Shown here one piece after another: positions 1 through 8,943 of a stretch of DNA of 64,000 nucleotides. The translations under genes were made by a program, and so were the position numbers. Each line of letters opens with the position of its first letter. Within the stretch, counting starts at the first letter, position 1. Location: the IMG/VR virus record IMGVR_UViG_3300042691_015935, positions 20,401 to 84,400 of that record; one strand, given 5' to 3'. This DNA is from a virus. A model generated the notes under the pieces. It was not told where the DNA came from. It saw only the letters and a list, made by a program, of their open reading frames with translations, and ran no database searches.

Positions 1-573
1 ATTTAATAAAACAAAATCATATTCACTATCTTCACCTAGATCATTCTCACTACTATGGGAATCACCTGAACCATCTGCTTCTTCTCTTTTGATTCTACAA
101 GTTATTCCACCTAGTTCTTTAATAAACTTACGTTCATGTGAGAATCTCATGTCAGCAATCACTACTGGTGTTTCAATTTGTTTAATCTTATTACTAAGAA
201 AAGTAATCCAAAAATTATTATCAAATAATGTTTTTCTAACAATGTCAGTTCCAATTACTTGCATTATTTCTCTTGGAGAAGAAAATGCTATCTTTTCATC
301 AGTTGGTTGAAACAATGATTCAGTTTTATTAAAGTAATCTAAAATATTATTGTATAAATCTGTTTTATTTAATACTAAAGGTGAACTGAACTTAGTATCT
401 TTTAATGATTCTTCATAGAAGTTTTTCAATGGAATTCCTGTCATTGCTTGACATAAATGTTTTAAGTCGTCACCAAAACTTAATTTAGTATACCCGAATT
501 CCTTTACTAAAATATCAGCAGATGTATCTTTTCCTGAACGTTTTTTACCACCTAAACCAAGAACAAATCCCAT
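1..573 (-). CDS. Deoxynucleoside monophosphate kinase, T4 gp1-like (3' end beyond window)
   Basis: The visible N-terminal 191 residues start MGFVLGLGG and carry a P-loop of the form GGKKRSGKDT at residues 8-17, the signature of phage dNMP kinases, which phosphorylate dNMPs (including modified ones) to diphosphates for DNA synthesis. A region with SPREIMQVIGTD and VIADMRFSHE also fits this family. The start has a strong AGGAGGGG ribosome site. The gene is last in the replication operon, 7 bp after the exonuclease gene. Its C-terminus runs off the left edge. Family assignment is fairly sure; substrate range is inferred. Confidence 0.8.
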   Translation of the reverse strand, partial: MGFVLGLGGKKRSGKDTSADILVKEFGYTKLSFGDDLKHLCQAMTGIPLKNFYEESLKDTKFSSPLVLNKTDLYNNILDYFNKTESLFQPTDEKIAFSSPREIMQVIGTDIVRKTLFDNNFWITFLSNKIKQIETPVVIADMRFSHERKFIKELGGITCRIKREEADGSGDSHSSENDLGEDSEYDFVLLN

Positions 574-580
574 ACCCCTC

Positions 581-1387
581 CTATTTGTTTTTAATTTTAT
601 TGTAAGAATCCATTGCTCTTTTTACTAACTTAGACTTATCGAATTTAGATAAAGTATCAACAAACAATTCTTCCGTCGCTAATACGTCTAATCTATTATA
701 TTTATCCATACTATTAAATGCTCTAATGTTGCCATTCATACACTCTCTATGTAAAGCAAATCCGCTGAATTCTGGGTGATTAGATTTAAAATATTTTTTA
801 TTAAATCTTTGACTCATATACTCTAAACTATAACTTGGTAATTTCATATGACGTTTAGCTATTACTTTAGTATCTAGTTTACCAAAAGAGTTTAATTCTG
901 GAAGCCTATGAACTCCTATTCTAAAATTAATAACCTTAATATCAAAAGAATTTGAATTTTGTCCCAAAACTATATCAGCTTCATTGATTAGTTTCAATAA
1001 CTTTTTAACTAATGTTTTATCATTCATCAATGCTTTACCTTTCTTATTTCTCTGATCAGCATATAATACTTCATCAGACCCTAACCATTTGGCTGACCAA
1101 GATAGAATAAAGGAATCTTCAATCATTTGATTGATACTAAAGTTCTGATCATAAAGACCAAATCCATATAATGACATTGGTGCTGTCTCAATATCAAATA
1201 CTAGAACCTTTGGTGTGTATTCTGGAACTTCTGAACAATGATTGTCAATACAGTGTTTAATAGAGTCAACTGAACGATACGACCCAAATCTTTCACGATA
1301 AGCCTTAGCTATGCTAAATCTAGTCATACCTTTTTCTAAACATCTTTGTACGAAATTAATTTGTACTTTTTTCCATTCTTCTTTCAT
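581..1387 (-). CDS. DEDD-family 3'-5' exonuclease (RNase H fold)
   Basis: The 268-residue protein has an N-terminal segment of about 55 residues that looks helix-turn-helix-like, then an exonuclease domain: motif I FDIETAP near residue 64, motif II GQNSNSFDIKV near 142, and motif III YNRLDV near 230. This is the DEDDy arrangement of polymerase-associated proofreading nucleases. It overlaps the upstream coiled-coil gene by 4 bp (ATGA) and precedes the dNMP kinase, so it belongs to the replication operon. It is likely a DNA exonuclease that helps polymerase or processes host DNA; an RNA substrate cannot be excluded. Confidence 0.8.
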   Translation of the reverse strand: MKEEWKKVQINFVQRCLEKGMTRFSIAKAYRERFGSYRSVDSIKHCIDNHCSEVPEYTPKVLVFDIETAPMSLYGFGLYDQNFSINQMIEDSFILSWSAKWLGSDEVLYADQRNKKGKALMNDKTLVKKLLKLINEADIVLGQNSNSFDIKVINFRIGVHRLPELNSFGKLDTKVIAKRHMKLPSYSLEYMSQRFNKKYFKSNHPEFSGFALHRECMNGNIRAFNSMDKYNRLDVLATEELFVDTLSKFDKSKLVKRAMDSYNKIKNK

Positions 1388-1638
1388 TCAATACTCTCTT
1401 TTTCTATTAAATCATTAATTCTATCTATTTCATCTCTAAAGCTTTTCATTCGACTTGAATACTCTGATCTAATATAGTTTAATTCGTTTGCTATATACTT
1501 TAACCTTGAATCCTTTGTGTCTGGTCTATTTAGAATTTGTAAACACGTTTGTATATTCTTTAAACTAACTTCCATTGCTTTTATACTTCTAATAAGTTCT
1601 TTCTTTCTTTTTCTGGTTGCTAGATTGTGAACACCCAT
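1384..1638 (-). CDS. Small coiled-coil protein, unknown
   Basis: An 84-residue, highly charged helical protein with a basic N-terminus (RKRKKEL) and heptad-like hydrophobics through its length. It is the first gene after a strong promoter at 1656-1684 and overlaps the exonuclease gene by 4 bp. It has an SD-like GGAG just upstream. Not recognised; the context suggests an accessory factor of DNA replication. Confidence 0.6.
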   Translation of the reverse strand: MGVHNLATRKRKKELIRSIKAMEVSLKNIQTCLQILNRPDTKDSRLKYIANELNYIRSEYSSRMKSFRDEIDRINDLIEKESIE

Positions 1639-1655
1639 TAAAACTCCTAGAGTTT

Positions 1656-1684
1656 ACTATACCATACTTTTGTTTATTTGTCAA
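1656..1684 (-). promoter_or_regulatory. Sigma70-type promoter
   Basis: On the minus strand TTGACA (1684-1679), a 17-bp spacer and TATAGT (1661-1656). It overlaps the stop codon of the polymerase gene and would drive the coiled-coil, exonuclease and dNMP kinase genes. It belongs to a set of near-identical promoters in this genome. Confidence 0.85.
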
Positions 1685-3834
1685 GCAATATTTAATACCT
1701 GATCAATAACTTTTAAATTCTTTTTAAGTGAGTAGTTAGGAAAATGTGTTTTAATATCAAAAATTGTATCGAATACTGAAATTGTATCGTATATGTTTTT
1801 ATATAGTCTGGATTTATTATATTCACCTTTAAAGTCTTCAACTAGACACAGAGTGTCGTCTTCTTTGTAGAAAACAAAAAACCTATCGCCTTCCACATAG
1901 TTTGATTCTTTAATAGCGTCTAATACTTTGGTCTCGTTTGTTCTTTCAGATTCCATCATAGTACTTGATAATGTTTTTCTTGCTGCCCATCTTTTGATAT
2001 CTGTAACATTAGAAGCTTCTTTAATATAATTAATATATAGTTGTTTAAGTTCTTCGAATGGACCACCGTAAAGTATGTGTTTTATAATAATTTTAATCAT
2101 TTCTTTTAGGGCAGAACATTTAGTTGAAGCTTTTAATGCTGAACCTTTAACTGTTATTTTATCACCTTCACGATAAGCATAATTTTTTGCTTTTACAACC
2201 ATAATCGAATCATATACTGAATCTAATTCAAACTTAATTTCTTTAGGTAATAACTCATTAATTTCAGTAATTAGTTTATCTATTTCTTGTTTATTAAATT
2301 CTTGTCCATTTTTCCATATAGTTATAGAATCTGTGTCTACTTTAGGAACACTAAATCCTTTTGATTCTGCCCAATTAATGGAATATGTTAGTATTTCTCG
2401 TCCACGTCTGGTTACTTCTGCTGCACCCGCTGGGAAGTTAAAATTTAGTCCTTGTGCACCCATGAATCCATACAGAGAATTTATCAGAATTTTCTGGCTG
2501 GTATCTAGGTGTTTATATAAATTATTGCCTGTCTCTTTTGCTAATTTTTTATTCTTTAATCTTTCAGCCCTTAAATATTCCAATAGTTTGAGCATGTGAC
2601 AATTAGGGTCTTTTTCTTTACTATATATTTGATATTCAAGCATCACAGATGGATATAGTGAAGCAATATCGAAAGACACAGCGTTTTGATACACACCAGG
2701 ATTTCCGTATGAGATTGCTCCTTCGTATTCGACAGGACCATCTTCTTTAGGAATACTATGTTTGTTTTGTAAATAACTTCTAACCATTAGCGAATTTAAT
2801 TGACTACCGCTGGCACTTTCAACAATTAATTGAAAAGTTTTAGGAATCATTTGAGTCATATAAAAGAAAGGGGCAGACATTAAATCATATAATGCTAAAG
2901 AATCGTCACTGTCGTCTTCACAATATACTTTTATTTTTTCCCATTCTTCAGGAATTAAATAATTATGTCTTATTTGACTAGCATCATAATGTACTCTTTT
3001 TTCTTTCTCTAGACCTTCGACTTTAATAATAGATTTTAACGCATATGACTCATATTTTTTAGTTGCAGTATCATATCTGTAAGCTAAAAACATTGTATCA
3101 ATTAGGTCTCTTCCATGTATTTTACATTTATTGTAATGTAAATCTCTACTACCATCTACTCTGAATTTAGATTCACGTTTAGCTCTAGTCATCGCTGAAC
3201 CGTCTCTACCTAGATTAAGTTCATATCCGTGTCTTTCTGAACAGAATAACATATACGGTAAGTCATATCCAAAGATATTGTGACCAATTATTATTGCTGG
3301 GTCCATTGAACAAACCCAAGAACACCAATCTGCAACCATTTCACCACAATTATTATAATCAGTGTAACTGAACAATTTTTTAATTACAATTCCGTTTTTT
3401 CTGAATGTATTAGAAATTAATAATACTTTCGAGTCGTGATTGTGTTCCAACCCTGTGCCTTCTATATCGAAGCTTAACATAGGTAATTCAGTGTTTGTTA
3501 GACCTTTGTAATACGTTAATCCGTCTTTCAACATAAACGCTTCTTGGTCATTATAAACACTATATATATCTTCGTTACGATATTTAATTCTTGCTTCTTC
3601 TAACTCTGATTTATTTTTAAATTGTTTTCCAAACTTATAATGTAAATCACCATCTAATCTAACAAAGTCATTTCCTATCTTCCTATCACTAAGAAGCCAG
3701 AAACGATTAGACATATACTGTAAATGAGTTTTGAAGTTCTCGTCTACAGTATACACTAACGCTTTATCATTTTGAATTTCAATTGAAACAATTCTTTCTA
3801 GAGAATTCTTTCCATAGATTAATGACTGTGACAT
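1681..3834 (-). CDS. Family B DNA polymerase with 3'-5' exonuclease
   Basis: At 717 residues it is a compact family B replicative polymerase. Visible motifs in order: Exo I SFDIEGTGL (about 121), Exo II GHNIFGYDLPYM (about 184), Exo III YCEDDSDDS (about 305), motif A SFDIASLYPSVM (about 388), motif B KILINSLYGFMG (about 455), motif C VDTDSI (about 505) and the KAKNYAY motif. All catalytic acidic residues are present, so it should be active and proofreading. Its start overlaps the stop of a 39-codon gene as TAATG, which suggests translational coupling. It is shorter than T4 gp43 (898 residues). Confidence 0.95.
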   Translation of the reverse strand: MSQSLIYGKNSLERIVSIEIQNDKALVYTVDENFKTHLQYMSNRFWLLSDRKIGNDFVRLDGDLHYKFGKQFKNKSELEEARIKYRNEDIYSVYNDQEAFMLKDGLTYYKGLTNTELPMLSFDIEGTGLEHNHDSKVLLISNTFRKNGIVIKKLFSYTDYNNCGEMVADWCSWVCSMDPAIIIGHNIFGYDLPYMLFCSERHGYELNLGRDGSAMTRAKRESKFRVDGSRDLHYNKCKIHGRDLIDTMFLAYRYDTATKKYESYALKSIIKVEGLEKEKRVHYDASQIRHNYLIPEEWEKIKVYCEDDSDDSLALYDLMSAPFFYMTQMIPKTFQLIVESASGSQLNSLMVRSYLQNKHSIPKEDGPVEYEGAISYGNPGVYQNAVSFDIASLYPSVMLEYQIYSKEKDPNCHMLKLLEYLRAERLKNKKLAKETGNNLYKHLDTSQKILINSLYGFMGAQGLNFNFPAGAAEVTRRGREILTYSINWAESKGFSVPKVDTDSITIWKNGQEFNKQEIDKLITEINELLPKEIKFELDSVYDSIMVVKAKNYAYREGDKITVKGSALKASTKCSALKEMIKIIIKHILYGGPFEELKQLYINYIKEASNVTDIKRWAARKTLSSTMMESERTNETKVLDAIKESNYVEGDRFFVFYKEDDTLCLVEDFKGEYNKSRLYKNIYDTISVFDTIFDIKTHFPNYSLKKNLKVIDQVLNIA

Positions 3835-3953
3835 TAATTCTCTTTAGTTTGTTCTTTTTCTAGTTCTTCTAAAGCTAATTCAAACCATGATTTTTCATCC
3901 GTTGGTTTTCTTAAAATAATGTCGAATAAAGGCATTGGGTTTTGATCTTTCAT
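3834..3953 (-). CDS. Polymerase-operon microprotein, 39 residues
   Basis: A short ORF with a perfect AGGAGG site just before its ATG, ending in TAATG shared with the polymerase start. It begins MKDQNPMPLFD and ends in an acidic helix (ALEELEKEQTKEN). It sits between a strong promoter and the polymerase gene. It could be a polymerase-binding peptide or simply a coupling leader; the sequence does not tell. Confidence 0.6.
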   Translation of the reverse strand: MKDQNPMPLFDIILRKPTDEKSWFELALEELEKEQTKEN

Positions 3954-3971
3954 AGGTCCTCCTAATATGGT

Positions 3972-4000
3972 ACTATATCATAAAACATGATTTTTGTCAA
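3972..4000 (-). promoter_or_regulatory. Sigma70-type promoter for the polymerase operon
   Basis: Minus-strand TTGACA (4000-3995), 17-bp spacer, TATAGT (3977-3972), about 20 bp before the 39-codon leader gene. It lies just after the stop of the primase-helicase gene. The sequence upstream of -35 (AACAC) is shared with the promoter at 24839-24867. Confidence 0.85.
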
Positions 4001-4008
4001 GTGTTATT

Positions 4009-5964
4009 TTAGTCCCATCCTGAATCATTGTCTTTGTTTTCTTTTTTGAGCTTTAATAATTCTTTTAATTCTTGTCTTTCAACATCTTCAAGTTCACTAA
4101 TTTCTCCTGTTTTACCTTTCCACCCGAACTCTAGTCTATCTAATTCACCTAGATCATTCTTTAAAATATTCATTACCATATACTTATCTAACTCTTTAGT
4201 TGATGGAGTATAAAATGGTCTAGATAAACTTATAATACCTCTGAATGATTGATACAAGAATGAACTACCTTTAATTGATGTATAGCTCGTTATCTCTGTG
4301 TCTGGTCCACTTCCCAAGCTAAATTTATTAGGTTGACAAAGAACAATAGCTGCGACATCTAAATCATTCACTAAGTCTTGAATTTCATTTGCTATTTTCT
4401 TAGAAGCAGCAGTATCGTCTGATACGTCAGTATTTACTCTCTCGAAGTAGTCTAACATAACAAATCGGACTTTCTCGCCCGTTGTTTGTTCAACCTCTTG
4501 AATATAATTTCGGATACTAGCAATAGTAGCTGAGCTTCTGTCGTAAAACCAAACGTTTCCATATCGTTCTCTGATCAAGTTCATTAATTCTTTTTGTCTA
4601 GGATTGTTTGTTTTGAAAATGTGGTATACTTCTTCTCTAGGTAATCCTGTTACTTTGTATAATAGCTTTTCAAATAACCTATTTCTGTGCATATCTAACG
4701 ATGCAAACACACTAGTTATACCTTGTTTAGACGTATTCTCTAGTATATTCAAGGCGAGTGCAGTTTTTCCCGCACCAGGGGCAGCTACAATACCGACATT
4801 AGAACCAACCGTAATAGGCATTGTTCTATCTAAGCTTTTAATACCTGTTTTGATTGTATTCTTTTCTATGTTTTGAACAAACGAAACGAATTGTGATTCA
4901 ATTTCACTAATTTTCATTGGTTCAACATCTAAATCAATCTTATTCTTAACACCCATACTAGAAGCATATATTGCTAACCAATTAGTAGGGTCTTTGGTTG
5001 TGAATTGTCCACCTTTCCATGTTTCAGAAAACACTTGACTAATGATTAAATCGATTTCAGAATCAGGAAATTCTTCTTCTCCTGTTCTTTTAGATTGGAT
5101 TTCAGCAACACCAGTTAGTAGATTTTTTACATGTTCTTCTGCGTATCCGACATTTCGATATGTAGCAGCTAGGCATAACATAGCGTGATTTCTTTGACCT
5201 GTTTTAAAGAAACCATTAGCTAATAACCATCTAGCTTCATCTAGATATTTAGGTTTTGTTTTCATGTCGATAGTTGTGTGATCAAAACTATACTCAGCTT
5301 CTGTTTCTTTCTTCTTTTCAGGTACTTTAATATTTTTCATATCATCTGGTAAGTCGACTTGTGTACTTTCAACTTGAATGTTTCTTTGATTTTTAGCTAG
5401 TTCAGTTATCTGAGTGATTGGTAGTTCATCTAACTCATATAAATGAAGTGGAATCTTGTATAATCCAGATTTCTGATGTTTAGTGTTCGGTAAACGAATA
5501 ATTCTATTAGGGTCGTTCACCACCTTATCAAACGTTTTCAAGTCCCCTGCAACATCAAACACAATAGCTTTAAATGTTGACGGAGTAATACTATCATTCA
5601 ACTGTACTTCCAAAGAGAATCCCTTGTTTCCAGTGAAGTGAGCTACAATAGATTGCTCTGGAATACCTCTATCAATCAATCTATGTGCTGTAACAATAGC
5701 ATCTTGTCGAGCAAGTTCTAAACTATCTTTACTATCAAAGTCGAAGTATAATATATTGGTTACAGTATCTTCAATCCCTGAAACAGTTCCAGTAGTAGAT
5801 ACTATTTTTTTATGATTTTGATTATATAAAAACAAACTACGATACCAATCTTTAGATTTATCTTTGATTAAATTCTGATACTCATTAGCTGCGACTAGAT
5901 TAGCTTTACTAGTTAATCCCTCACGGAGATTTACAAACTTCATTTCTTCCTCCAAATTATTCAT
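4009..5964 (-). CDS. Primase-helicase: AEP-like primase fused to DnaB/RecA-type helicase
   Basis: A 651-residue fusion. The N-terminal part has archaeo-eukaryotic-primase features: an acidic FDFD motif near residue 75, FTGNKGFSLEV near 110, and DPNRIIRLPNTKH followed by GLYKIPL near 150-175. The C-terminal part has Walker A APGAGKTA (about 395), Walker B FVMLDY (about 498) and a CQPNK sensor-like motif, as in replicative helicases. It should open the fork and prime DNA synthesis. It ends in an acidic, tryptophan-containing tail (DNDSGWD) resembling that of the annealing-type protein at 6751. Primase chemistry is inferred from motifs. Confidence 0.88.
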   Translation of the reverse strand: MNNLEEEMKFVNLREGLTSKANLVAANEYQNLIKDKSKDWYRSLFLYNQNHKKIVSTTGTVSGIEDTVTNILYFDFDSKDSLELARQDAIVTAHRLIDRGIPEQSIVAHFTGNKGFSLEVQLNDSITPSTFKAIVFDVAGDLKTFDKVVNDPNRIIRLPNTKHQKSGLYKIPLHLYELDELPITQITELAKNQRNIQVESTQVDLPDDMKNIKVPEKKKETEAEYSFDHTTIDMKTKPKYLDEARWLLANGFFKTGQRNHAMLCLAATYRNVGYAEEHVKNLLTGVAEIQSKRTGEEEFPDSEIDLIISQVFSETWKGGQFTTKDPTNWLAIYASSMGVKNKIDLDVEPMKISEIESQFVSFVQNIEKNTIKTGIKSLDRTMPITVGSNVGIVAAPGAGKTALALNILENTSKQGITSVFASLDMHRNRLFEKLLYKVTGLPREEVYHIFKTNNPRQKELMNLIRERYGNVWFYDRSSATIASIRNYIQEVEQTTGEKVRFVMLDYFERVNTDVSDDTAASKKIANEIQDLVNDLDVAAIVLCQPNKFSLGSGPDTEITSYTSIKGSSFLYQSFRGIISLSRPFYTPSTKELDKYMVMNILKNDLGELDRLEFGWKGKTGEISELEDVERQELKELLKLKKENKDNDSGWD

Positions 5965-5985
5965 AATAGTCCTCCCTTTTAATAA

Positions 5986-6050
5986 GCTCCTTAAAGCGTA
6001 ATTACTGCCTTAAGGAGCACTCGATTCGTAGTAGGTGGAGGTATCCTACT
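5986..6050 (-). other. Structured leader before the primase-helicase gene
   Basis: Two inverted repeats lie between the gene ending at 6049 and the primase-helicase start: AGTAGG/CCTACT (6030-6035 with 6045-6050) and a perfect 9-bp stem, 5986-5994 with 6010-6018 (15-nt loop). The second ends 15 nt before the GGGAGG ribosome site. It has no U-run, so an mRNA stability or translation-control structure is more likely than a terminator. Confidence 0.5.
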
Positions 6051-6315
6051 AATCCTTTGTTACTTGTATAATTTCAAACCTAACGTAATCTTTCATTTCA
6101 TTAGCGTAACTAATCTGTTTTTTGGCATAATCTTCTGTTATCTTACCATCATTTAAAGCTTTAGTAATGCCTTCAATTTTTGATTTCTTACTTTCTAACT
6201 GTAAGAATACTTTCTTAGAACCTTCGGGAATTTTAATATCTCTAAAGATTTCAACATAATCTGATTCACCTGCGTTCTTTGATTTCTTAATTTCTCCAAC
6301 TTTTCTTCTAGCCAT
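6049..6315 (-). CDS. Small basic protein of the replication operon, unknown
   Basis: 88 residues, lysine-rich N-terminus (MARRKVGEIKKSK), then a central helical region. It overlaps the upstream gene by 8 bp. Its position between an annealing-type protein and the primase-helicase suggests a DNA-replication role, perhaps DNA binding. No family recognised. Confidence 0.6.
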   Translation of the reverse strand: MARRKVGEIKKSKNAGESDYVEIFRDIKIPEGSKKVFLQLESKKSKIEGITKALNDGKITEDYAKKQISYANEMKDYVRFEIIQVTKD

Positions 6316-6739
6316 TGTTTTCTCCTTCGTTTATAATTTCCAGGTCTTTCTTTTCTTGTTCTGTTAGTTCGACATTAGGGTCTGCTGCTTTTTGTAATAA
6401 GTCTCTTGCTTCGTTATATGTCTGCATCATCATTAAGAACTTACATTCTAAAGCATAGTTACCTAGTTCTAATAACATTTTTTCTGTTTTATTTAACTTG
6501 TAGGCAGCGTCTGTTAAGTCTTTATCTACTAGAGCCTTAAGTAATCTTTTTGCTCCTCTTGACGATAAAAAATCAACACCTTGTCTGAATTTTGTTGAGT
6601 ATAATCCATAACCTAAACTAGCGGTAGCTAATGGGTCATTTGCTCTAGCTTCTGCTTCCTGTAAAAGCTTTTCTTCTTCTACTTTAACGTCTAACTGTTG
6701 CAATTGTTGCTCTTCTGTTACATTATTTTCTTCTGACAT
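6308..6739 (-). CDS. Hypothetical helical protein of the replication operon
   Basis: The start is taken at the ATG of MSEENN (6739) because AAGGA lies 7 nt upstream; an upstream TTG in frame lacks a ribosome site and would overlap the preceding stop. The 143-residue protein has an acidic N-terminus and long helices (KTEKMLLELGNYALECKF). Not recognised. Confidence 0.65.
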   Translation of the reverse strand: MSEENNVTEEQQLQQLDVKVEEEKLLQEAEARANDPLATASLGYGLYSTKFRQGVDFLSSRGAKRLLKALVDKDLTDAAYKLNKTEKMLLELGNYALECKFLMMMQTYNEARDLLQKAADPNVELTEQEKKDLEIINEGENNG

Positions 6740-6750
6740 ATAATTCCTTT

Positions 6751-7257
6751 TTATTGCCAACCATCATCATTTGTTTGTGTTTCTTTAGCTGGCGTAGCTG
6801 GTGGAGATTTACTTGGTTTAGAAAACCCAGAAGGTTTAGGTTGGGCTTCTTGTTGAGGAGGTTTACTAGCTTGTGTATCAGCTAGGGGTGAGTCTACGAT
6901 TCTTTCACCCTCATCCAAATCAGCTAAAGCAAATGCTGTTCCATAATTACAAAGAGCTAAACATCTACCAATTGAACCTGTTTCAGCTTTCTCTGTGTGA
7001 TCTGAAAAATCTTTCTTTGTTTCACGCTTTGTTGCTGAAACTTGTTTGATAATATTACCGTCTTTATCTTTGATTTTGATTGTACTTTTTGCTACAGTTT
7101 GATCTTCTGTTAATAGCAAGAACTCAGTACTGATTTCAAAATTATCTACTTCCTCGTTGAACCACACTAGACGATGTGCAACAAGCATGTAGCTTTTACC
7201 TTTAAGATTAACAAGAGGTAGGTCTGTCCCTTTCTTTGTTTTTACAATCTTACTCAT
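6751..7257 (-). CDS. Putative ssDNA-annealing or ssDNA-binding protein (Erf/Rad52-like)
   Basis: 168 residues. A core of about 120 residues contains the stretch EKAETGSIGRCLALCNYGT, typical of phage single-strand annealing proteins of the Erf/Sak group. It is followed by a Pro/Lys/Ser-rich linker and an acidic tail NDDGWQ, an organisation like SSB tails that recruit partners. It stands upstream of the primase-helicase, which ends in the similar DNDSGWD. A role in recombination or coating ssDNA at forks is likely; which of the two is uncertain. Confidence 0.55.
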   Translation of the reverse strand: MSKIVKTKKGTDLPLVNLKGKSYMLVAHRLVWFNEEVDNFEISTEFLLLTEDQTVAKSTIKIKDKDGNIIKQVSATKRETKKDFSDHTEKAETGSIGRCLALCNYGTAFALADLDEGERIVDSPLADTQASKPPQQEAQPKPSGFSKPSKSPPATPAKETQTNDDGWQ

Positions 7258-7268
7258 ATCTCTCCTTA

Positions 7269-7505
7269 TTAAAATAACCCTTCACGAATTACTGACATTT
7301 TAAATCTTTCAACGGCTACCTGCTTTTCAACATCTTCACCTAAAACTTCTGGTACACCAGCTATACCTGCGTCAATACTAAACGGAACTTTAATAGTTTT
7401 AAAAACGCCGTTATGTTTCACTAAACCAATAGCAACATTACTAAGTTCTGTTAGTTGTTCTGATTCTTGTTCTGTTTCAATTGTTTGTTCTTTCTTTTTT
7501 GACAT
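7269..7505 (-). CDS. Small protein at head of the replication operon, unknown
   Basis: 78 residues, acidic N-terminus then a compact domain (VAIGLVKHNGVFKTIKVPF). First gene after the promoter at 7526-7554, with an AAAGGACG site. Not recognised. Confidence 0.6.
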   Translation of the reverse strand: MSKKKEQTIETEQESEQLTELSNVAIGLVKHNGVFKTIKVPFSIDAGIAGVPEVLGEDVEKQVAVERFKMSVIREGLF

Positions 7506-7525
7506 ATTCGTCCTTTGTTAAAATT

Positions 7526-7554
7526 ACTATATCATACTTTTGTTTATTTGTCAA
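7526..7554 (-). promoter_or_regulatory. Sigma70-type promoter for the replication operon
   Basis: Minus-strand TTGACA (7554-7549), 17-bp spacer, TATAGT (7531-7526). It is almost identical to the promoter at 1656-1684 over the whole 29 bp and carries the AGTTC extension before -35 seen at four other promoters. Confidence 0.85.
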
Positions 7555-7561
7555 GAACTAT

Positions 7562-7726
7562 TTACATTAAAAAATATGCTATTAAAAATACCCACCCAGC
7601 TAAAGTATATGGTCTTCCTTCTGATTGTTGTTCTTTTGATTTAGGGAAAATACCACCTTGTTTAATCATTGCTATAATAAAGAAAACTAAAGCGGTTGCA
7701 TTTAGTAACATTTTGTAATTAGTCAT
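7562..7726 (-). CDS. Small membrane protein, 54 residues
   Basis: The ORF starts in TAATG overlap with the upstream nucleotidyltransferase stop and has a GAGGAGAT site. It has two hydrophobic segments (LLNATALVFFIIAMI and AGWVFLIAYFLM) around a polar loop, so it is a likely two-span membrane protein. Function unknown. Confidence 0.6.
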   Translation of the reverse strand: MTNYKMLLNATALVFFIIAMIKQGGIFPKSKEQQSEGRPYTLAGWVFLIAYFLM

Positions 7727-8709
7727 TATATCTCCTCTTTAATAACTTTTCTATATATATCTAAAATAATATGGTTTATTTCTATACTATCTGGTAAATT
7801 TGAATGTTGTTTAATTTCAAGTAGTTCTTTTAATCCTTTTTCTATTTCAGGTTGAACTATTGTTGTGAAATCTAATTCTCCTTTTTTAACCAATAATATA
7901 AAGTCTCTTTGTTCTTTTTCTAACGGAAAAGCTAAAGAACCTGTTGTCAATAATACCTTTCCTTGGTGTATAACACGTAAGGCATGACTGACAGCTTTCC
8001 AATCTACGCCTTGGTTCATTTTAGCTAATTTACTTCTTGTACCAAATTCATCGTACGCTTTTTGTAAAGAATTGATAACGTAATCAATCGTTGAAAACAT
8101 TGGATACTTTTTACCAATAACTTCAAAATGTTCGTCATATCCTTCATTTAAATCATTTTTAACTTTAGGAACTTGAACAATATGAACATATTCTAATTTA
8201 GTTAGTTCTAATAATTGATTTCTAAAATTAAATAACTTATTAGAATAAGGATAAGTTTCTTTATAATTCTTTAAAGTTTCAAGTACCTTCTCTACTGAAC
8301 CCATTCTAGTCCCACGAATACCGTATTTAGCTGCTTGTTGTTTAGCATATCCAATAAAACTAACTACATTCTTATGTACTAATTCATTTCTTTTTGAAAC
8401 AATCTCATCCCATAGTGGGTGTTTCTCTAGAATAAATTCATCGGGAGTAAACAATAATTCGATTGCTACTGTTTGTCCTTCTTTTAGCATGTTCATAAAC
8501 TTATCTAATGAAAATAATTCAGTGTCTATATCAGAGCTGTTATTTTTATTATTTGAATTATTAGTACTTTGATTAATACTTTTATTAAATTTACCTAGTA
8601 ATATGTCGTCAGCAGATGGTAAGTACACGCCTTTATAATCTTTGTCTGATTTCTCGGTATTTAGTCCAAATAAATGTGACCCAGCTATAGCTTTCATTAT
8701 TATTTTCAT
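7726..8709 (-). CDS. RlaP-like nucleotidyltransferase (DNA polymerase beta superfamily)
   Basis: 327 residues. The N-terminus shows the nucleotidyltransferase signature GSHLFGLNTEKSDKD at 10-24, with the GS and DxD pieces of the catalytic site. This matches predicted nucleotidyltransferases of the RlaP type (RNA ligase-associated polymerase-beta-like), found with RNA ligases in RNA-repair contexts. Downstream helices fit the family. The same arm of this genome encodes an RNA ligase, polynucleotide kinase-phosphatase and macro domain, so a role in adding nucleotides to damaged RNA is plausible but inferred. Confidence 0.75.
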   Translation of the reverse strand: MKIIMKAIAGSHLFGLNTEKSDKDYKGVYLPSADDILLGKFNKSINQSTNNSNNKNNSSDIDTELFSLDKFMNMLKEGQTVAIELLFTPDEFILEKHPLWDEIVSKRNELVHKNVVSFIGYAKQQAAKYGIRGTRMGSVEKVLETLKNYKETYPYSNKLFNFRNQLLELTKLEYVHIVQVPKVKNDLNEGYDEHFEVIGKKYPMFSTIDYVINSLQKAYDEFGTRSKLAKMNQGVDWKAVSHALRVIHQGKVLLTTGSLAFPLEKEQRDFILLVKKGELDFTTIVQPEIEKGLKELLEIKQHSNLPDSIEINHIILDIYRKVIKEEI

Positions 8710-8943
8710 CTAGTTATTCTCCTTCTGGCTCCCATCTACCATCAATTCTACTTGCAGCTCTAGCTCCTCCAATTCCTTTATTTTTATGGAATATAGTATA
8801 TAACTTGGAGGTAACATACCAATTTGTTCTAATCTATTTAAAATTTTATCAGCATCTTGTATATCTCTACCGTCATTGCAATAATGATTTCCTGTAAGTC
8901 TTAATACATTAACTATATTTTGTATAGCTTCACTTCTTTTCAC
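8710..8943 (-). CDS. Hypothetical protein, start ambiguous
   Basis: The frame is open further upstream, but it overlaps the lipoprotein gene; a GTG at 8943 with GGGAG five nt before it seems the best start, giving 77 residues. An ATG at 8955 has no ribosome site. Predicted helical, acidic C-terminal half. Function unknown. Confidence 0.5.
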   Translation of the reverse strand: MKRSEAIQNIVNVLRLTGNHYCNDGRDIQDADKILNRLEQIGMLPPSYILYSIKIKELEELELQVELMVDGSQKENN

